NCBI GenBank assembly: GCA_947581635.1
Contig: CANPVE010000004.1
Span: 62,001-126,000 of the forward strand
DNA from: an uncultured Clostridia bacterium
GTDB lineage: Bacteria; Bacillota; Clostridia; Oscillospirales; Acutalibacteraceae
DNA: 64,000 nucleotides
Direction: 5' to 3'
A program made the translations under genes and the position numbers. This document shows positions 33,053 to 41,840 of the stretch, in pieces (the stretch's first letter is position 1; the number at the start of each line of letters is the position of its first letter). The notes beneath the pieces are model-generated. The model did not search any database. It was not told the DNA's origin and saw only the letters and a list, made by a program, of their open reading frames with translations.

Positions 33053-34267
33053 TTACGAATCATTTCCCGATTTAAGCACACTCATTCTCCTTATTCCCTT
33101 GAAGGCACGCCAATCGTCATAAATTTCTTCATAACGCTTATATGCGGCGGCAACGGCATCGTCCCATGACAGGTATACCTCCTGCGAGGCAAGCTCGCCT
33201 GTCTGCGCCAGATGTTCACGGTCCGCCACCGCCTGCATTATAGCCGCCGCGAATGCGTCCGGATTCTCATCCGAAGTGAATCCGTTGCGGCCGTCCTCGA
33301 CAATTTCCGACGCACAGCTGCCCTTAACCAACACGCTTGGCGTCCTGCACGCCGCAGCTTCCATAACTACCAAACCCGCCGTGTCATACGTTGAGGGAAA
33401 AAGAAAAAGATCGGCGCGTGTAAAATAACCCTTGAGAAGCTGGCGGTCGTGTATCGCTCCCGGAAACAGCGTGGAGGTGAAAAGTCCTGCCTTGCGTGTA
33501 TAATCCATGATCTCCTCGCGTTCGGGACCTGAGCCGACAAATATCATCTTGAAGCGCACGCCTGCCGCCTTCACTTTGACCAGAGCGTCAATTATCAACT
33601 TTATGTTCTTATACCACTGCATTCTGCCGCAATACATGAACACAAGCTCACCCGATGAAATTGTCGTTTCTGATTGAACCCTGCGCATTATGTCTGTCGA
33701 GGCGGGGTCAAGAGTTATATCCGCGCCGTTGACCATAACACGCGTCTCGCCCTTATATCCCAACTCATGCAGTGAATCCGCCGCACCTTTGCTGACCGTC
33801 CACACTTCGTCCGCATAGTTGAAGCTGCTCACCAAAAACTCCGATGCCACCTTACAGAGCGCCTTCTTTTTGAGCGTGAACTCGAATTCACTGGCAAATT
33901 TGGTGTGATATGTCATGATAACCGGAATTTTGTGGCGTATGTTGCAATTCCTTGCTATCAGCGCCGCAGTGAACGGGCTATGTACATGAATTATATCGAG
34001 CTTCTGTTTCTGTATCTCCCTGATGGACGGAATCCAGAACGGGATACCCGCGCGATAACGGAGCCTTGTTTTTTCGGTGGGAAGCGACTGATAGCGTATT
34101 ACTTTAAAGGGATAATCATCGATCACATCTTTATATTTCGGCGTCACAACCACGCTTACACCATAATCCGCATGAATTATGCGCGCATAATTGACAACAG
34201 TATTTGAAACGCCGTCAATGGTCGGCGGAAATGATTCATTAAACAGACCCACTGTTAGATTTTTCAT
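33053..34267 (-). CDS. GT4-family glycosyltransferase (MgdA/Ugt-like)
   Basis: 404 residues, GT-B fold. The N-terminal LFNESFPPTIDGVSNTV carries the donor/acceptor Gly-Val-Ser loop. Then DIIHVHSPFTAALIAR, VIMTYHTKFASEFE, FMYCGRMQWYKNIKLIIDAL (GxxxxxK), MIFVGSGPEREEIMDY, and FLFPSTYDTAGLVVMEAAAC with the E-x7-E donor-binding motif. The sequence resembles diacylglycerol or phosphatidyl-inositol glycosyltransferases in Firmicutes. Start ATG 34267; the frame to 34315 has no site. Own promoter at 34360-34388. Confidence 0.88.
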   Translation of the reverse strand: MKNLTVGLFNESFPPTIDGVSNTVVNYARIIHADYGVSVVVTPKYKDVIDDYPFKVIRYQSLPTEKTRLRYRAGIPFWIPSIREIQKQKLDIIHVHSPFTAALIARNCNIRHKIPVIMTYHTKFASEFEFTLKKKALCKVASEFLVSSFNYADEVWTVSKGAADSLHELGYKGETRVMVNGADITLDPASTDIMRRVQSETTISSGELVFMYCGRMQWYKNIKLIIDALVKVKAAGVRFKMIFVGSGPEREEIMDYTRKAGLFTSTLFPGAIHDRQLLKGYFTRADLFLFPSTYDTAGLVVMEAAACRTPSVLVKGSCASEIVEDGRNGFTSDENPDAFAAAIMQAVADREHLAQTGELASQEVYLSWDDAVAAAYKRYEEIYDDWRAFKGIRRMSVLKSGNDS

Positions 34268-34359
34268 AATAAAATCAAAAGTCCCCCTATGCGTCACTTC
34301 GACGGTTAAATTCATATAAAAACAGGGCCGACAAAGTGAAAACCTAAAAATTCGGGTAC

Positions 34360-34388
34360 ATTATATCATATATAATCATAGATTTCAA
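34360..34388 (-). promoter_or_regulatory. Sigma-A-like promoter of the GT4 gene
   Basis: On the minus strand TTGAAA (34383-34388), a 17-bp spacer and perfect TATAAT (34360-34365). Confidence 0.75.
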
Positions 34389-34542
34389 TAAATTGTATGT
34401 AAATTTATTGACTAAATCAACAAAATCAATAAATTCCACTGATTATAACTGATTGTACCCGGTTACACCGTGTTATAACACAGTTAATCGCGCATCTCGG
34501 CATGAAAATCATAGGCAAAATATAAAATTATGCAAAAACAGG

Positions 34543-34571
34543 TTGAATTTAGGAAAAAACCGTATTAAAAT
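34543..34571 (+). promoter_or_regulatory. Sigma-A-like promoter of pduL
   Basis: TTGAAT (34543-34548), a 17-bp spacer and TAAAAT (34566-34571), 59 nt before the ATG. Confidence 0.65.
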
Positions 34572-34630
34572 ATAGTCAGCTTAACGCGATTTTCGCTTAA
34601 TGCAATTTTGTTTTACAGGAGATTTTATTC

Positions 34631-35203
34631 ATGAAGGTATTAGTAGAAACCTCAGCACGTCACGTACATCTTACAGAGGCAGATCTTGCGGCGCTCTTCG
34701 GCGAGGGCTACCAGCTTACAAAGAAGAAGGATCTTTCCCAGCCCGGTCAGTATGCCTGCAACGAGAGAGTTGACATCGTCGGTCCCAAAGGCACCATGCC
34801 CAACGTATCTATCCTCGGTCCCACACGCAGCGCTTCCCAGGTGGAGCTTTCGCTCACTGACGCCAGAAAAATCGGAATTGCCGCTCCCATCAGAGAATCG
34901 GGCGATATAGCGGGTACTCCCGGCTGTGTGCTCAAGGGTCCCGCCGGTGAAATCACTTTGGATTGCGGCGTCATCGCGGCAAAAAGGCACATTCACTTCA
35001 CTCCTGAAGATGCTGAGAAATTCGGCGTTAAAGATAAGCAGATAGTGTCGGTAAAGATTGAAACCGCCGACAGAACTACCATATTTGGTGACGTTGTAGT
35101 CAGAGTAAGTCCAAAATTCTCGGCGGCAATGCACATAGACACAGACGAATCCAACGCCGCAGGATGTTCGGGTCATGTGGAAGGCGAAGTCATAACAGAC
35201 TAG
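34631..35203 (+). CDS. pduL: PduL-type phosphate acyltransferase (phosphotransacylase)
   Basis: A 190-residue PTAC-family (PF06130) enzyme that interconverts acyl-CoA and acyl-phosphate. It has two metal-binding His motifs, SARHVHLTEADL (residues about 9-20) and AAKRHIHFTPEDAEKFGV (about 117-135), plus the VEGPKGTM-like VGPKGTMPNVSILGPTR loop. There is no N-terminal encapsulation peptide and no microcompartment genes nearby, so it likely acts in the cytosol, as a phosphate acetyltransferase for acetate fermentation. Shine-Dalgarno AGGAG. Confidence 0.92.
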   Translation: MKVLVETSARHVHLTEADLAALFGEGYQLTKKKDLSQPGQYACNERVDIVGPKGTMPNVSILGPTRSASQVELSLTDARKIGIAAPIRESGDIAGTPGCVLKGPAGEITLDCGVIAAKRHIHFTPEDAEKFGVKDKQIVSVKIETADRTTIFGDVVVRVSPKFSAAMHIDTDESNAAGCSGHVEGEVITD

Positions 35204-35247
35204 TGCCAAAAGACCTGAGAGCAAATGCCATAATATAAAATAAAAAG

Positions 35248-35290
35248 AACTTCACGCAGTAATTTTTCGGATTACAGCGCGAAGTTTTTT
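35248..35290. terminator. Bidirectional terminator between pduL and the BY-kinase gene
   Basis: AACTTCACGCAGTAAT pairs (imperfectly) with ATTACAGCGCGAAGTT, with T runs on both sides (TTTTTT on plus, CTTTTT on minus). Confidence 0.8.
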
Positions 35291-35331
35291 GTTACAAAGG
35301 GACATGATATTTAATTGTTACACATTTGCAA

Positions 35332-36810
35332 TTATGATTTTTCTTTCTTACCTCCGGGAAGCTTTTCTCGAATCATATTGACCACACCAAAGAAGTTGTC
35401 CGCAAGTGTAGTGAAAAATCCCTCGCCCGTGCGGCTGTTGCTGCTGCGGTAATAATGGGACACGGATCCAAACGCACCGCTTCTCTGGGGCGAATTGGTG
35501 GTGACTATGCCAAGGACCTCACAATCCAGAGATTCAAATACATCTATGGCGTACTTCATCACGTCGGTACGAGTATGTCCGTACTGTGCAACCAGCAGGC
35601 AGGCGTCGACTTTTCCCGCCACTGCCGCAGCATCGGGCAGCAGTTCTATCGAGGGCGTGTCTATTATTACATACTCAAATTCGTTCTCCACAGCCTCCAG
35701 CATTTTGCCAAACACATCGCTGTCCAACAGATCACATACATTGATATTGTTCATATTCACATTATTCACCGCCGTGATAACGTACAGATTGCGATTAGAT
35801 GTTTTATTTATCGTCGCGGCAATGTTAGCCTTACCCAAAAGTAAATCGCCCAATCCGAACACTGAATCAAATCTAAGCTCACGGCTTATACTCGGACGAT
35901 GCATATCAGCCTCTATCAGCAGAACCATCGCATTGGTATCGGCAAGTGAGCGCGCAAGTCCTATAGCGACCGAGGTTCTGCCGTCGCGCGGTGAAGGACT
36001 GCAAACCGCGATTGTGCGTACGCCCCGCTTGGAATATTTGATGGCCGAGCGCAGCACGCGGTATGCGTTGCTGACCTGATTTAAATTTCGCTCCGATCCG
36101 ATAGTGCGCGCCACAGGGGGTATCGCAGCGATTACCGGAAGTCTGGTCATGGTGTCGAATTTCGCGCTGCTGCGGAGCGTCTTATCAGATGCGAGGGAAA
36201 TCATGTTAAACACAAAGAAACATACGGCAGTAGCCGCCAATGCCCAAAGCCCGCTTATAAACGCCGTGAGCCATGGACTGCTTATATCCGTAACTCTTCC
36301 AGCGTCTTCTACCACACCGGAGAAAGATGGATTGGAGGAAGCAAACGCCTCTTTTATGGATACATTCGCTTCATTGAGGAGATACGCTGTAAAACTCTCG
36401 CCCTGAGTACTGTTCGTATCGAATTTTACAACAACTCTCAGTACATTTGAATCGTTTATCTGAGTGACCGTCACACGCTTCTGGAATTCCGCGGGATTCT
36501 GATCCGGTATTCTGGCGTCTTCCAGCGCTCGCTGCACCGTGTCGCTGTTGTCCACCAGCGATATTGAAGTAAGCGCCGCCGCTTTGGAAAGCTCGGAAAT
36601 GTTGTACTGATCGGCGATACTCTCTCCGCCCACGTCAGACTGAATCCTGAGCGTGCCGGTGATGGTATACTGCACTGGCGTAATTATGCGGACAACTATC
36701 ACCACCACCACAAAAATCGGAACTGACAGCATGGCCAAGTAGGCTATTCGCTTTGAACAGAGCTTAATATATTCGGATATACTTGAATTTGAATTCATAA
36801 ACTGTTTCAC
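35332..36810 (-). CDS. Wzz-domain/BY-kinase fusion for exopolysaccharide chain control
   Basis: 492 residues. TM1 (about 23-46, YLAMLSVPIFVVVVIVVRII), an extracellular Wzz-like domain (about 50-190), TM2 (about 195-215, FISGLWALAATAVCFFVFNM), then a cytoplasmic P-loop domain. The Walker A is CSPSPRDGRTSVA (Arg about 278 in place of Lys), Walker A' is VLLIEADMHRPSI (Glu where Asp is usual), and Walker B is EYVIIDTPS. There is no Tyr-rich C-terminal cluster, just YY in SVSHYYRSS. These changes question autokinase activity. GTG start 36810, ATG 36798 possible. Confidence 0.88.
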   Translation of the reverse strand: MKQFMNSNSSISEYIKLCSKRIAYLAMLSVPIFVVVVIVVRIITPVQYTITGTLRIQSDVGGESIADQYNISELSKAAALTSISLVDNSDTVQRALEDARIPDQNPAEFQKRVTVTQINDSNVLRVVVKFDTNSTQGESFTAYLLNEANVSIKEAFASSNPSFSGVVEDAGRVTDISSPWLTAFISGLWALAATAVCFFVFNMISLASDKTLRSSAKFDTMTRLPVIAAIPPVARTIGSERNLNQVSNAYRVLRSAIKYSKRGVRTIAVCSPSPRDGRTSVAIGLARSLADTNAMVLLIEADMHRPSISRELRFDSVFGLGDLLLGKANIAATINKTSNRNLYVITAVNNVNMNNINVCDLLDSDVFGKMLEAVENEFEYVIIDTPSIELLPDAAAVAGKVDACLLVAQYGHTRTDVMKYAIDVFESLDCEVLGIVTTNSPQRSGAFGSVSHYYRSSNSRTGEGFFTTLADNFFGVVNMIREKLPGGKKEKS

Positions 36811-36838
36811 GCTCTCTTTAATAAAACATTTACACTAC

Positions 36839-36867
36839 ATTATAAATTAATCGATCGGGTTCGTCAA
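36839..36867 (-). promoter_or_regulatory. Sigma-A-like promoter of the BY-kinase gene
   Basis: On the minus strand TTGACG (36862-36867), a 17-bp spacer and perfect TATAAT (36839-36844). Confidence 0.75.
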
Positions 36868-36982
36868 CCGATATTATCCATAACTTTATTTGATATCGTG
36901 CAAATTTACGTTTTTTTTACACATTGTAGAATCTTGATAATATTTATTAATATTAAATTTGCAATATTTGATGAAAAACGCT

Positions 36983-37011
36983 TTGAAAATACTATAACAA
37001 TGTGCTACAAT
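36983..37011 (+). promoter_or_regulatory. Sigma-A-like promoter of purL
   Basis: TTGAAA (36983-36988), a 17-bp spacer and TACAAT (37006-37011), 90 nt before the ATG. No purine (guanine/adenine) riboswitch core could be seen in the short leader. Confidence 0.7.
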
Positions 37012-37101
37012 ATAAAAGATATATTTATCGCCAAATATCTCAAGGCTCTTGTTATTTTTTTATTAACTAATGAAATAATTTCTAAGGAGATTTGATAAAC
37101 T

Positions 37102-40100
37102 ATGCCAGTTATGAGACTATTTGTTGAGAAAGCCCCTGGCTTTGACATCGAAGCCAAAGGCGTTCTCTCCGACCTGAGGGATAACCTCGGTATGACTGAC
37201 ATCGATGGTTTGAGAATTCTCAACCGCTACGATGTTTCAGGTCTGTCGGCAGCCGAATTCAAAAAGGCCAAAACCACTGTATTCAGCGAGCCGAATGTGG
37301 ATATCGTGTATGACGAAACTCTGCCGGTAGACGACAATGTGAGGATATTCGCCACCGAATATCTCCCGGGTCAGTACGATCAGCGGGCCGACTCTGCCGC
37401 ACAGTGCGCGCAGCTGCTCACCCAAGGTGAGCGCCCCACCGTTCTCACCGCCCGCATTTACATTCTCAGCGGTTCCATAACCGACGAGGAATTTGACAGA
37501 ATCAAGGGTTACATAATCAACCCCGTCGAATCGCGCGAAGCGTCGTTGCACAAACCTCGCACTCTTGCCCAGAAATTTGACGTTCCAAAAGATGTGGCAA
37601 CTGTAGAAGACTTCATCTCATGGAACGATGACAGGATGGAGGATTATTACACGTCAATGGGTTTTGCCATGACGCTTGCGGATCTTAAATTCTGCCGCGA
37701 CTACTTCCGCGACGATGAGCAGCGCGACCCGACTGTGACCGAGCTCCGTGTGATAGATACCTACTGGAGCGACCACTGCCGGCACACCACTTTTCTCACC
37801 GAACTGGACAATATCAAGGTTGAAAATGGCGGATACGAAGCGGAAATACGCAGGGGCATACGCAGATATCTGACCTCGCGCGCCGAAGTCTACGGCGATA
37901 ACGCCACGCGTCCGGTAACACTTATGGATATGGCAACGATTGGAGCCAAAGTGCTCAAAAAGCGCGGGCTTATTCCCGATCTCGACGAGAGCGATGAGAT
38001 AAACGCCTGTTCTATAGAGGTTCCTGTCGAGATTGACGGCAGAACAGAACAATGGCTTGTTCAATTCAAAAACGAGACCCACAACCACCCCACGGAAATT
38101 GAGCCGTTCGGCGGCGCGGCAACCTGTCTCGGCGGAGCTATACGCGACCCGCTTTCCGGGCGCGCCTATGTGTATCAGGCGATGCGTGTCACCGGCGCGG
38201 GCGATCCGAGAGTCCCCGTTTCGGAAACAATGGAAAACAAACTGCCTCAGCGCAAGATAACCACCGGCGCCGCCGCAGGATATTCTTCTTACGGCAACCA
38301 GATAGGTCTCGCCACTGGTCAGGTTACCGAAATATATGACTACGGATACACCGCCAAGCGCTTGGAAATCGGCGCGGTGGTAGGCGCGTCTCCAAAAAAG
38401 AACGTCGTGCGCGGCATTCCCGAACCCGGCGATGTGGTGGTTTTGCTCGGCGGCAGAACAGGGCGCGACGGATGCGGCGGCGCTACAGGTTCTTCCAAAG
38501 CGCATGACAGCACCTCGCTCGAATCCTGCGGTGCAGAAGTCCAGAAGGGCAATCCTCCCACCGAGCGCAAGATTCAGCGCCTTTTCCGCAACGGCAAAGT
38601 AGCCTCCATGATCAAGCGCTGCAACGACTTCGGCGCGGGCGGCGTTTGCGTGGCAATAGGCGAATTGGCGGACGGTCTCGACATCAGACTTGACGACGTT
38701 CGCAAGAAATACGAAGGTCTGGACGGCACCGAGCTTGCAATCTCGGAATCACAGGAAAGAATGGCTGTAGTTCTCGATAAGAAGGACGTGGCGAGATTTA
38801 TAGCAGAAGCCGAAAAAGAAAACCTTGAGGCTTATGAAGTCGCGGTCGTGTCCGAGCAGCCGCGTCTCACCATGATGTGGCGCGGCAAGACTATCGTGAG
38901 TCTCTCTCGCGAATTTCTTAACACAAACGGCGTGAGACAGCACGCCGACGCGAAAATTAAGGCGGTATATCCCTACAACGATTACCGCACTTCCGTTCCC
39001 TACGAACTTCGCGGTCTGCCTGTTACAGACGCCCTTGTAAAAAACATGGGCAGGTTGAATGTATGCTGTCAAAAAGGTCTCTCCGAGCGCTTTGATTCCT
39101 CAATCGGCGCGGCAACGGTGCTTATGCCGTTTGCGGGGAGAAACCAGCTCACCCCGGAGGAAGCCATGGTGGCCAAGCTCCCCATAGACAAAGGGGAAAC
39201 TGACTGTGCCACCGCAATGTCGTTCGGATATGTGCCGGGTCACACGGAGTGGAGTCCGTATCACGGCTCCGCCTTCGCCGTAGTCGAATCTCTCTCCAGG
39301 CTGTTGGCAGTAGGTGCGAATCCGCTGGAAGCGCGTCTCACGTTCCAAGAATATTTCGAGCGCCTGGGCGACAAGCCCTCAAGATGGGGTAAGCCTGCGG
39401 CCGCACTTCTCGGTGCGCTGACAGCGCAGCTGAAGCTCGGAACTCCCTCTATAGGGGGCAAAGACTCCATGTCGGGTTCTTTCAATGACCTCGATGTACC
39501 TCCCACGCTCGTGAGTTTCGCTCTTGCCATCACCAGTGCAAAGAGAACACTATCGGCCGCATTTACCAAATCGAATTCGACAGTAATATTCGTTCCGATA
39601 CCATACCATAAAAAGAGATCTCATATGCCAAAATGGAGAAAGCTAAAGGCAATGTATGAGAGCGTATATCACATGATTTGCGCGGGCGATGTGCTTTCCG
39701 CAAGTGTTGTCCACGAGGGCGGTGCCGCCGCGTCGGTGATCAAAGCCTGCTTCGGCAACGATCTGGGCTTCACCTTTGAAGAATCGGTAACTGACGCTGA
39801 ACTTTTCGCGCCACTTTCAGGTTCGCTTGTCCTTGAGCTTAGAGACGGCGCACGAATACCTGATGACATCAAGTACAAACTGTTCGGCAAGACTACCGTG
39901 AACCCGTTAATTAAAATCGGTATGAGCAAGGTTGCGCTAGGTAAACTTCGCGACAAATGGATGTCACCGCTCGAACCTATATTCCCGGTAAAACCCGGTG
40001 AGAGACCTGTTGTTAAAAACGTGCCGATGAACACATCCCGTGCTTCCTACCCCACTGTACTTCCCGTAAAGGAGGCCAAGCCACGCGTGTTTATACCCGT

Positions 40101-40875
40101 GTTCCCGGGCACCAACTGTGAAATAGACACTGCGCGCGCATTTGAAAAGGCGGGGGCCAAGGCTGATATTCTGGTGGTAAAGAATCTCACTCCCTCCGAC
40201 ATTGAGCAGACCATCAGGGAAATGGCCAAGAGAATTTCCAAGTCGCAGATAGTCATGCTGCCGGGCGGATTCTCTGGAGGTGACGAACCCGACGGTTCGG
40301 GCAAATTCATTGCAACCACTTTCCGCAACCCCGTAATCGCGGAAGAAGTCACAAAGCTGCTTGAAGAACGCGACGGTCTTATGCTGGGTATCTGCAACGG
40401 TTTTCAGGCTCTCATTAAGCTGGGGCTTGTGCCTTACGGCAAAATTACCGAAATCGGCAAAGACGACCCCACTCTCACCTTCAACACGCTCGGCAGACAC
40501 GTTTCCCGCATGGTATACACCCGCATAACTTCAGTCAAATCTCCATGGCTCCATGAGTGCGAAGTCGGAGAAATGCACACCGTCCCTGTGTCGCACGGCG
40601 AAGGCAGATTCGTAGCAGACGAGGAAATGCTGGGCAAGCTGATTGCGAATGGGCAGGTGGCCACACAGTATGTCGATCCCAACGGTATGCCATCTTCCGA
40701 CATTGAGTGGAATCCCAACGGCTCAGTGTGCGCCATTGAAGGCATCACCTCGCCTGACGGACGCGTATTCGGCAAAATGGGACACTCCGAGAGAATGGGG
40801 AACAATCTCTACAAGAATGTTCCCGGAGAAAAGGATCAGAAGATATTCCTCTCCGGCGTAAAATATTTCAAATAA
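37102..40875 (+). CDS. purL: Phosphoribosylformylglycinamidine synthase, single-chain (PurL with glutaminase)
   Basis: A 1257-residue enzyme of purine synthesis that converts FGAR plus glutamine and ATP to FGAM. Domains in order: PurS-like N-terminal (about 1-150); linker with DYYTSMGFAMTLADL; FGAM synthase core with TYWSDHCRHTTF, FKNETHNHPTEIEPFGGAAT and the second repeat with SIGGKDSMSGSF; glutaminase from about residue 985 with FPGTNCEIDTA, MLPGGFSGGDEPDG, LGICNGFQALIKLG (catalytic Cys) and PVSHGEGRF (His). This is the monofunctional long form common in Clostridia, replacing PurS/PurQ/PurL. Monocistronic with promoter and terminator. Confidence 0.97.
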   Translation: MPVMRLFVEKAPGFDIEAKGVLSDLRDNLGMTDIDGLRILNRYDVSGLSAAEFKKAKTTVFSEPNVDIVYDETLPVDDNVRIFATEYLPGQYDQRADSAAQCAQLLTQGERPTVLTARIYILSGSITDEEFDRIKGYIINPVESREASLHKPRTLAQKFDVPKDVATVEDFISWNDDRMEDYYTSMGFAMTLADLKFCRDYFRDDEQRDPTVTELRVIDTYWSDHCRHTTFLTELDNIKVENGGYEAEIRRGIRRYLTSRAEVYGDNATRPVTLMDMATIGAKVLKKRGLIPDLDESDEINACSIEVPVEIDGRTEQWLVQFKNETHNHPTEIEPFGGAATCLGGAIRDPLSGRAYVYQAMRVTGAGDPRVPVSETMENKLPQRKITTGAAAGYSSYGNQIGLATGQVTEIYDYGYTAKRLEIGAVVGASPKKNVVRGIPEPGDVVVLLGGRTGRDGCGGATGSSKAHDSTSLESCGAEVQKGNPPTERKIQRLFRNGKVASMIKRCNDFGAGGVCVAIGELADGLDIRLDDVRKKYEGLDGTELAISESQERMAVVLDKKDVARFIAEAEKENLEAYEVAVVSEQPRLTMMWRGKTIVSLSREFLNTNGVRQHADAKIKAVYPYNDYRTSVPYELRGLPVTDALVKNMGRLNVCCQKGLSERFDSSIGAATVLMPFAGRNQLTPEEAMVAKLPIDKGETDCATAMSFGYVPGHTEWSPYHGSAFAVVESLSRLLAVGANPLEARLTFQEYFERLGDKPSRWGKPAAALLGALTAQLKLGTPSIGGKDSMSGSFNDLDVPPTLVSFALAITSAKRTLSAAFTKSNSTVIFVPIPYHKKRSHMPKWRKLKAMYESVYHMICAGDVLSASVVHEGGAAASVIKACFGNDLGFTFEESVTDAELFAPLSGSLVLELRDGARIPDDIKYKLFGKTTVNPLIKIGMSKVALGKLRDKWMSPLEPIFPVKPGERPVVKNVPMNTSRASYPTVLPVKEAKPRVFIPVFPGTNCEIDTARAFEKAGAKADILVVKNLTPSDIEQTIREMAKRISKSQIVMLPGGFSGGDEPDGSGKFIATTFRNPVIAEEVTKLLEERDGLMLGICNGFQALIKLGLVPYGKITEIGKDDPTLTFNTLGRHVSRMVYTRITSVKSPWLHECEVGEMHTVPVSHGEGRFVADEEMLGKLIANGQVATQYVDPNGMPSSDIEWNPNGSVCAIEGITSPDGRVFGKMGHSERMGNNLYKNVPGEKDQKIFLSGVKYFK

Positions 40876-40896
40876 TCCCCAAATGATAATATAAAG

Positions 40897-40939
40897 AACC
40901 CGTAGGTTAATTATATGTATGATTAACTTACGGGTTTTT
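40897..40939 (+). terminator. Intrinsic terminator after purL
   Basis: AACCCGTAGGTTAAT pairs with ATTAACTTACGGGTT (one asymmetric bulge), followed by TTTAAG. Confidence 0.82.
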
Positions 40940-41207
40940 AAGTATTTTTACATATCTCCGCAGCAACGGACACAACCCGCTGCAATATTTTCCAAGATCC
41001 CATTGAGGAAAAGATCTGCCATTCAACCTTTAAATGATTTTCTTAAAAATATTCGTTAGATTAAACATTTAACCATTTCTAAATAATCCCTATATCCATT
41101 TTGATTTTAAACTTCTCTATTCTATTCGTCAATTTTCGTCAAATTTACGTTAATATATTGCAAATGGGTGTAATATTTGATATAATGATTTACAGAAAAA
41201 GATAGGA
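40940..41207. other. A/T-rich intergenic stretch
   Basis: No gene or convincing structure seen up to the promoter at 41158-41186. Confidence 0.5.
41158..41186 (+). promoter_or_regulatory. Promoter retained ahead of the transposase-family remnant
   Basis: TTGCAA (41158-41163), a 17-bp spacer and perfect TATAAT (41181-41186). Confidence 0.65.
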
Positions 41208-41217
41208 TATGACACCA

Positions 41218-41352
41218 ATGGGTAATAAGGATAACCTCACTAAACGATTTATGAGCAGACCTGATGTATTTGTCAATGCTTTTAATTACTTGATATATGA
41301 TGGAGAACCCGTCATAAATCCTGATGACTTGATCGAACTGGACATATGTTAA
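41218..41352 (+). pseudogene. N-terminal remnant of Rpn/PD-(D/E)XK transposase-family protein
   Basis: 44 residues beginning GNKDNLTKRFMSRPDVFVNA and continuing FNYLIYDGEPVINPDDLIEL, which matches the start of the PD-(D/E)XK nuclease-family transposases (Rpn-like) that are abundant in gut Clostridia. It ends with a stop after 44 codons where the family is about 300 residues; the nuclease core is absent. AGGAT lies 11 nt before the ATG. Confidence 0.65.
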
Positions 41353-41431
41353 TTCGTAAACAAGTCCAAAGAAATGATAATTGATTACGAATTTTCGTAT
41401 TGCGAATTATCAATTAATTTATCCTTTGTAG

Positions 41432-41460
41432 TTGAAAAGTTGGAAATGATTTGGTATAAT
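41432..41460 (+). promoter_or_regulatory. Strong sigma-A-like promoter of the SCIFF operon
   Basis: TTGAAA (41432-41437), a 17-bp spacer and perfect TATAAT (41455-41460), 35 nt before the scfA start. Confidence 0.85.
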
Positions 41461-41495
41461 AGTAGGCATCAGACAAATGATTGGAGGTAATATGC

Positions 41496-41636
41496 ATGAA
41501 AAAGCACATGAAAACTCTCAACAAGGCAAATCTCAAGGAGAGTGCTGTCAAGGGCGGCTGCGGCGAATGCCAGGCTTCCTGCCAGTCTGCTTGTAAGACT
41601 TCCTGCACGGTCGCAAACCAGAAGTGCGAGAAGTGA
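41496..41636 (+). CDS. scfA: SCIFF precursor peptide (six cysteines in forty-five)
   Basis: A 46-residue precursor. The leader MKKHMKTLNKANLKESAVKG is followed by a core with six Cys: GGCGECQASCQSACKTSCTV then a last Cys in NQKCEK. This is the near-universal clostridial ranthipeptide, in which a radical SAM enzyme links Cys sulfur to a Thr gamma-carbon (thioether); the Thr is in the SACKTSC segment. ATG 41496 with GGAGG 8 nt upstream; an earlier ATG (41492) is out of frame. The maturase gene follows after 204 nt. The peptide is linked to quorum-type regulation in some clostridia. Confidence 0.95.
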   Translation: MKKHMKTLNKANLKESAVKGGCGECQASCQSACKTSCTVANQKCEK

Positions 41637-41840
41637 TTTTACCTTGACAGGTAAATCATAATGGTGCATTGCAGTGCATTATAATGTGACGGGGCTGCCG
41701 GTTCATTTGGAATTCGGCGGCTTTGTCAGCACAATGAGGACTGTGATTTCGGGTCTTTTTACGTTCGCGCCTAAAGCGGCGATATTAGGGAGAATCCGTT
41801 GCAGTCCATTATTTTTGTCCCACGGAAGGATTTTTTTGAT
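41637..41840 (+). promoter_or_regulatory. scfA-scfB intergenic leader with hairpins
   Basis: Contains an imperfect stem around CATAATGGTGCATTGCAGTG (41656-41689) and GCTGCCG/CGGCGGC (about 41694-41721). Neither has a proper T run, so partial termination or mRNA processing to raise the peptide:maturase ratio is a possible role, not shown. Confidence 0.35.

Larger units (their letters stand above)
34316..34630. other. Divergent regulatory region between GT4 and pduL
   Basis: Contains the GT4 promoter (34360-34388), the pduL promoter (34543-34571) and an inverted repeat ACCGTGTTATAACACAGT around 34466-34483. The repeat is symmetric enough to be a regulator site, but no cognate regulator is known. 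No gene seen. Confidence 0.5.

Noticed and set aside
37654..38505. A 283-residue minus frame opposite purL.
   Set aside because: Antisense shadow of a strongly conserved enzyme with high third-position GC; no promoter or ribosome site.
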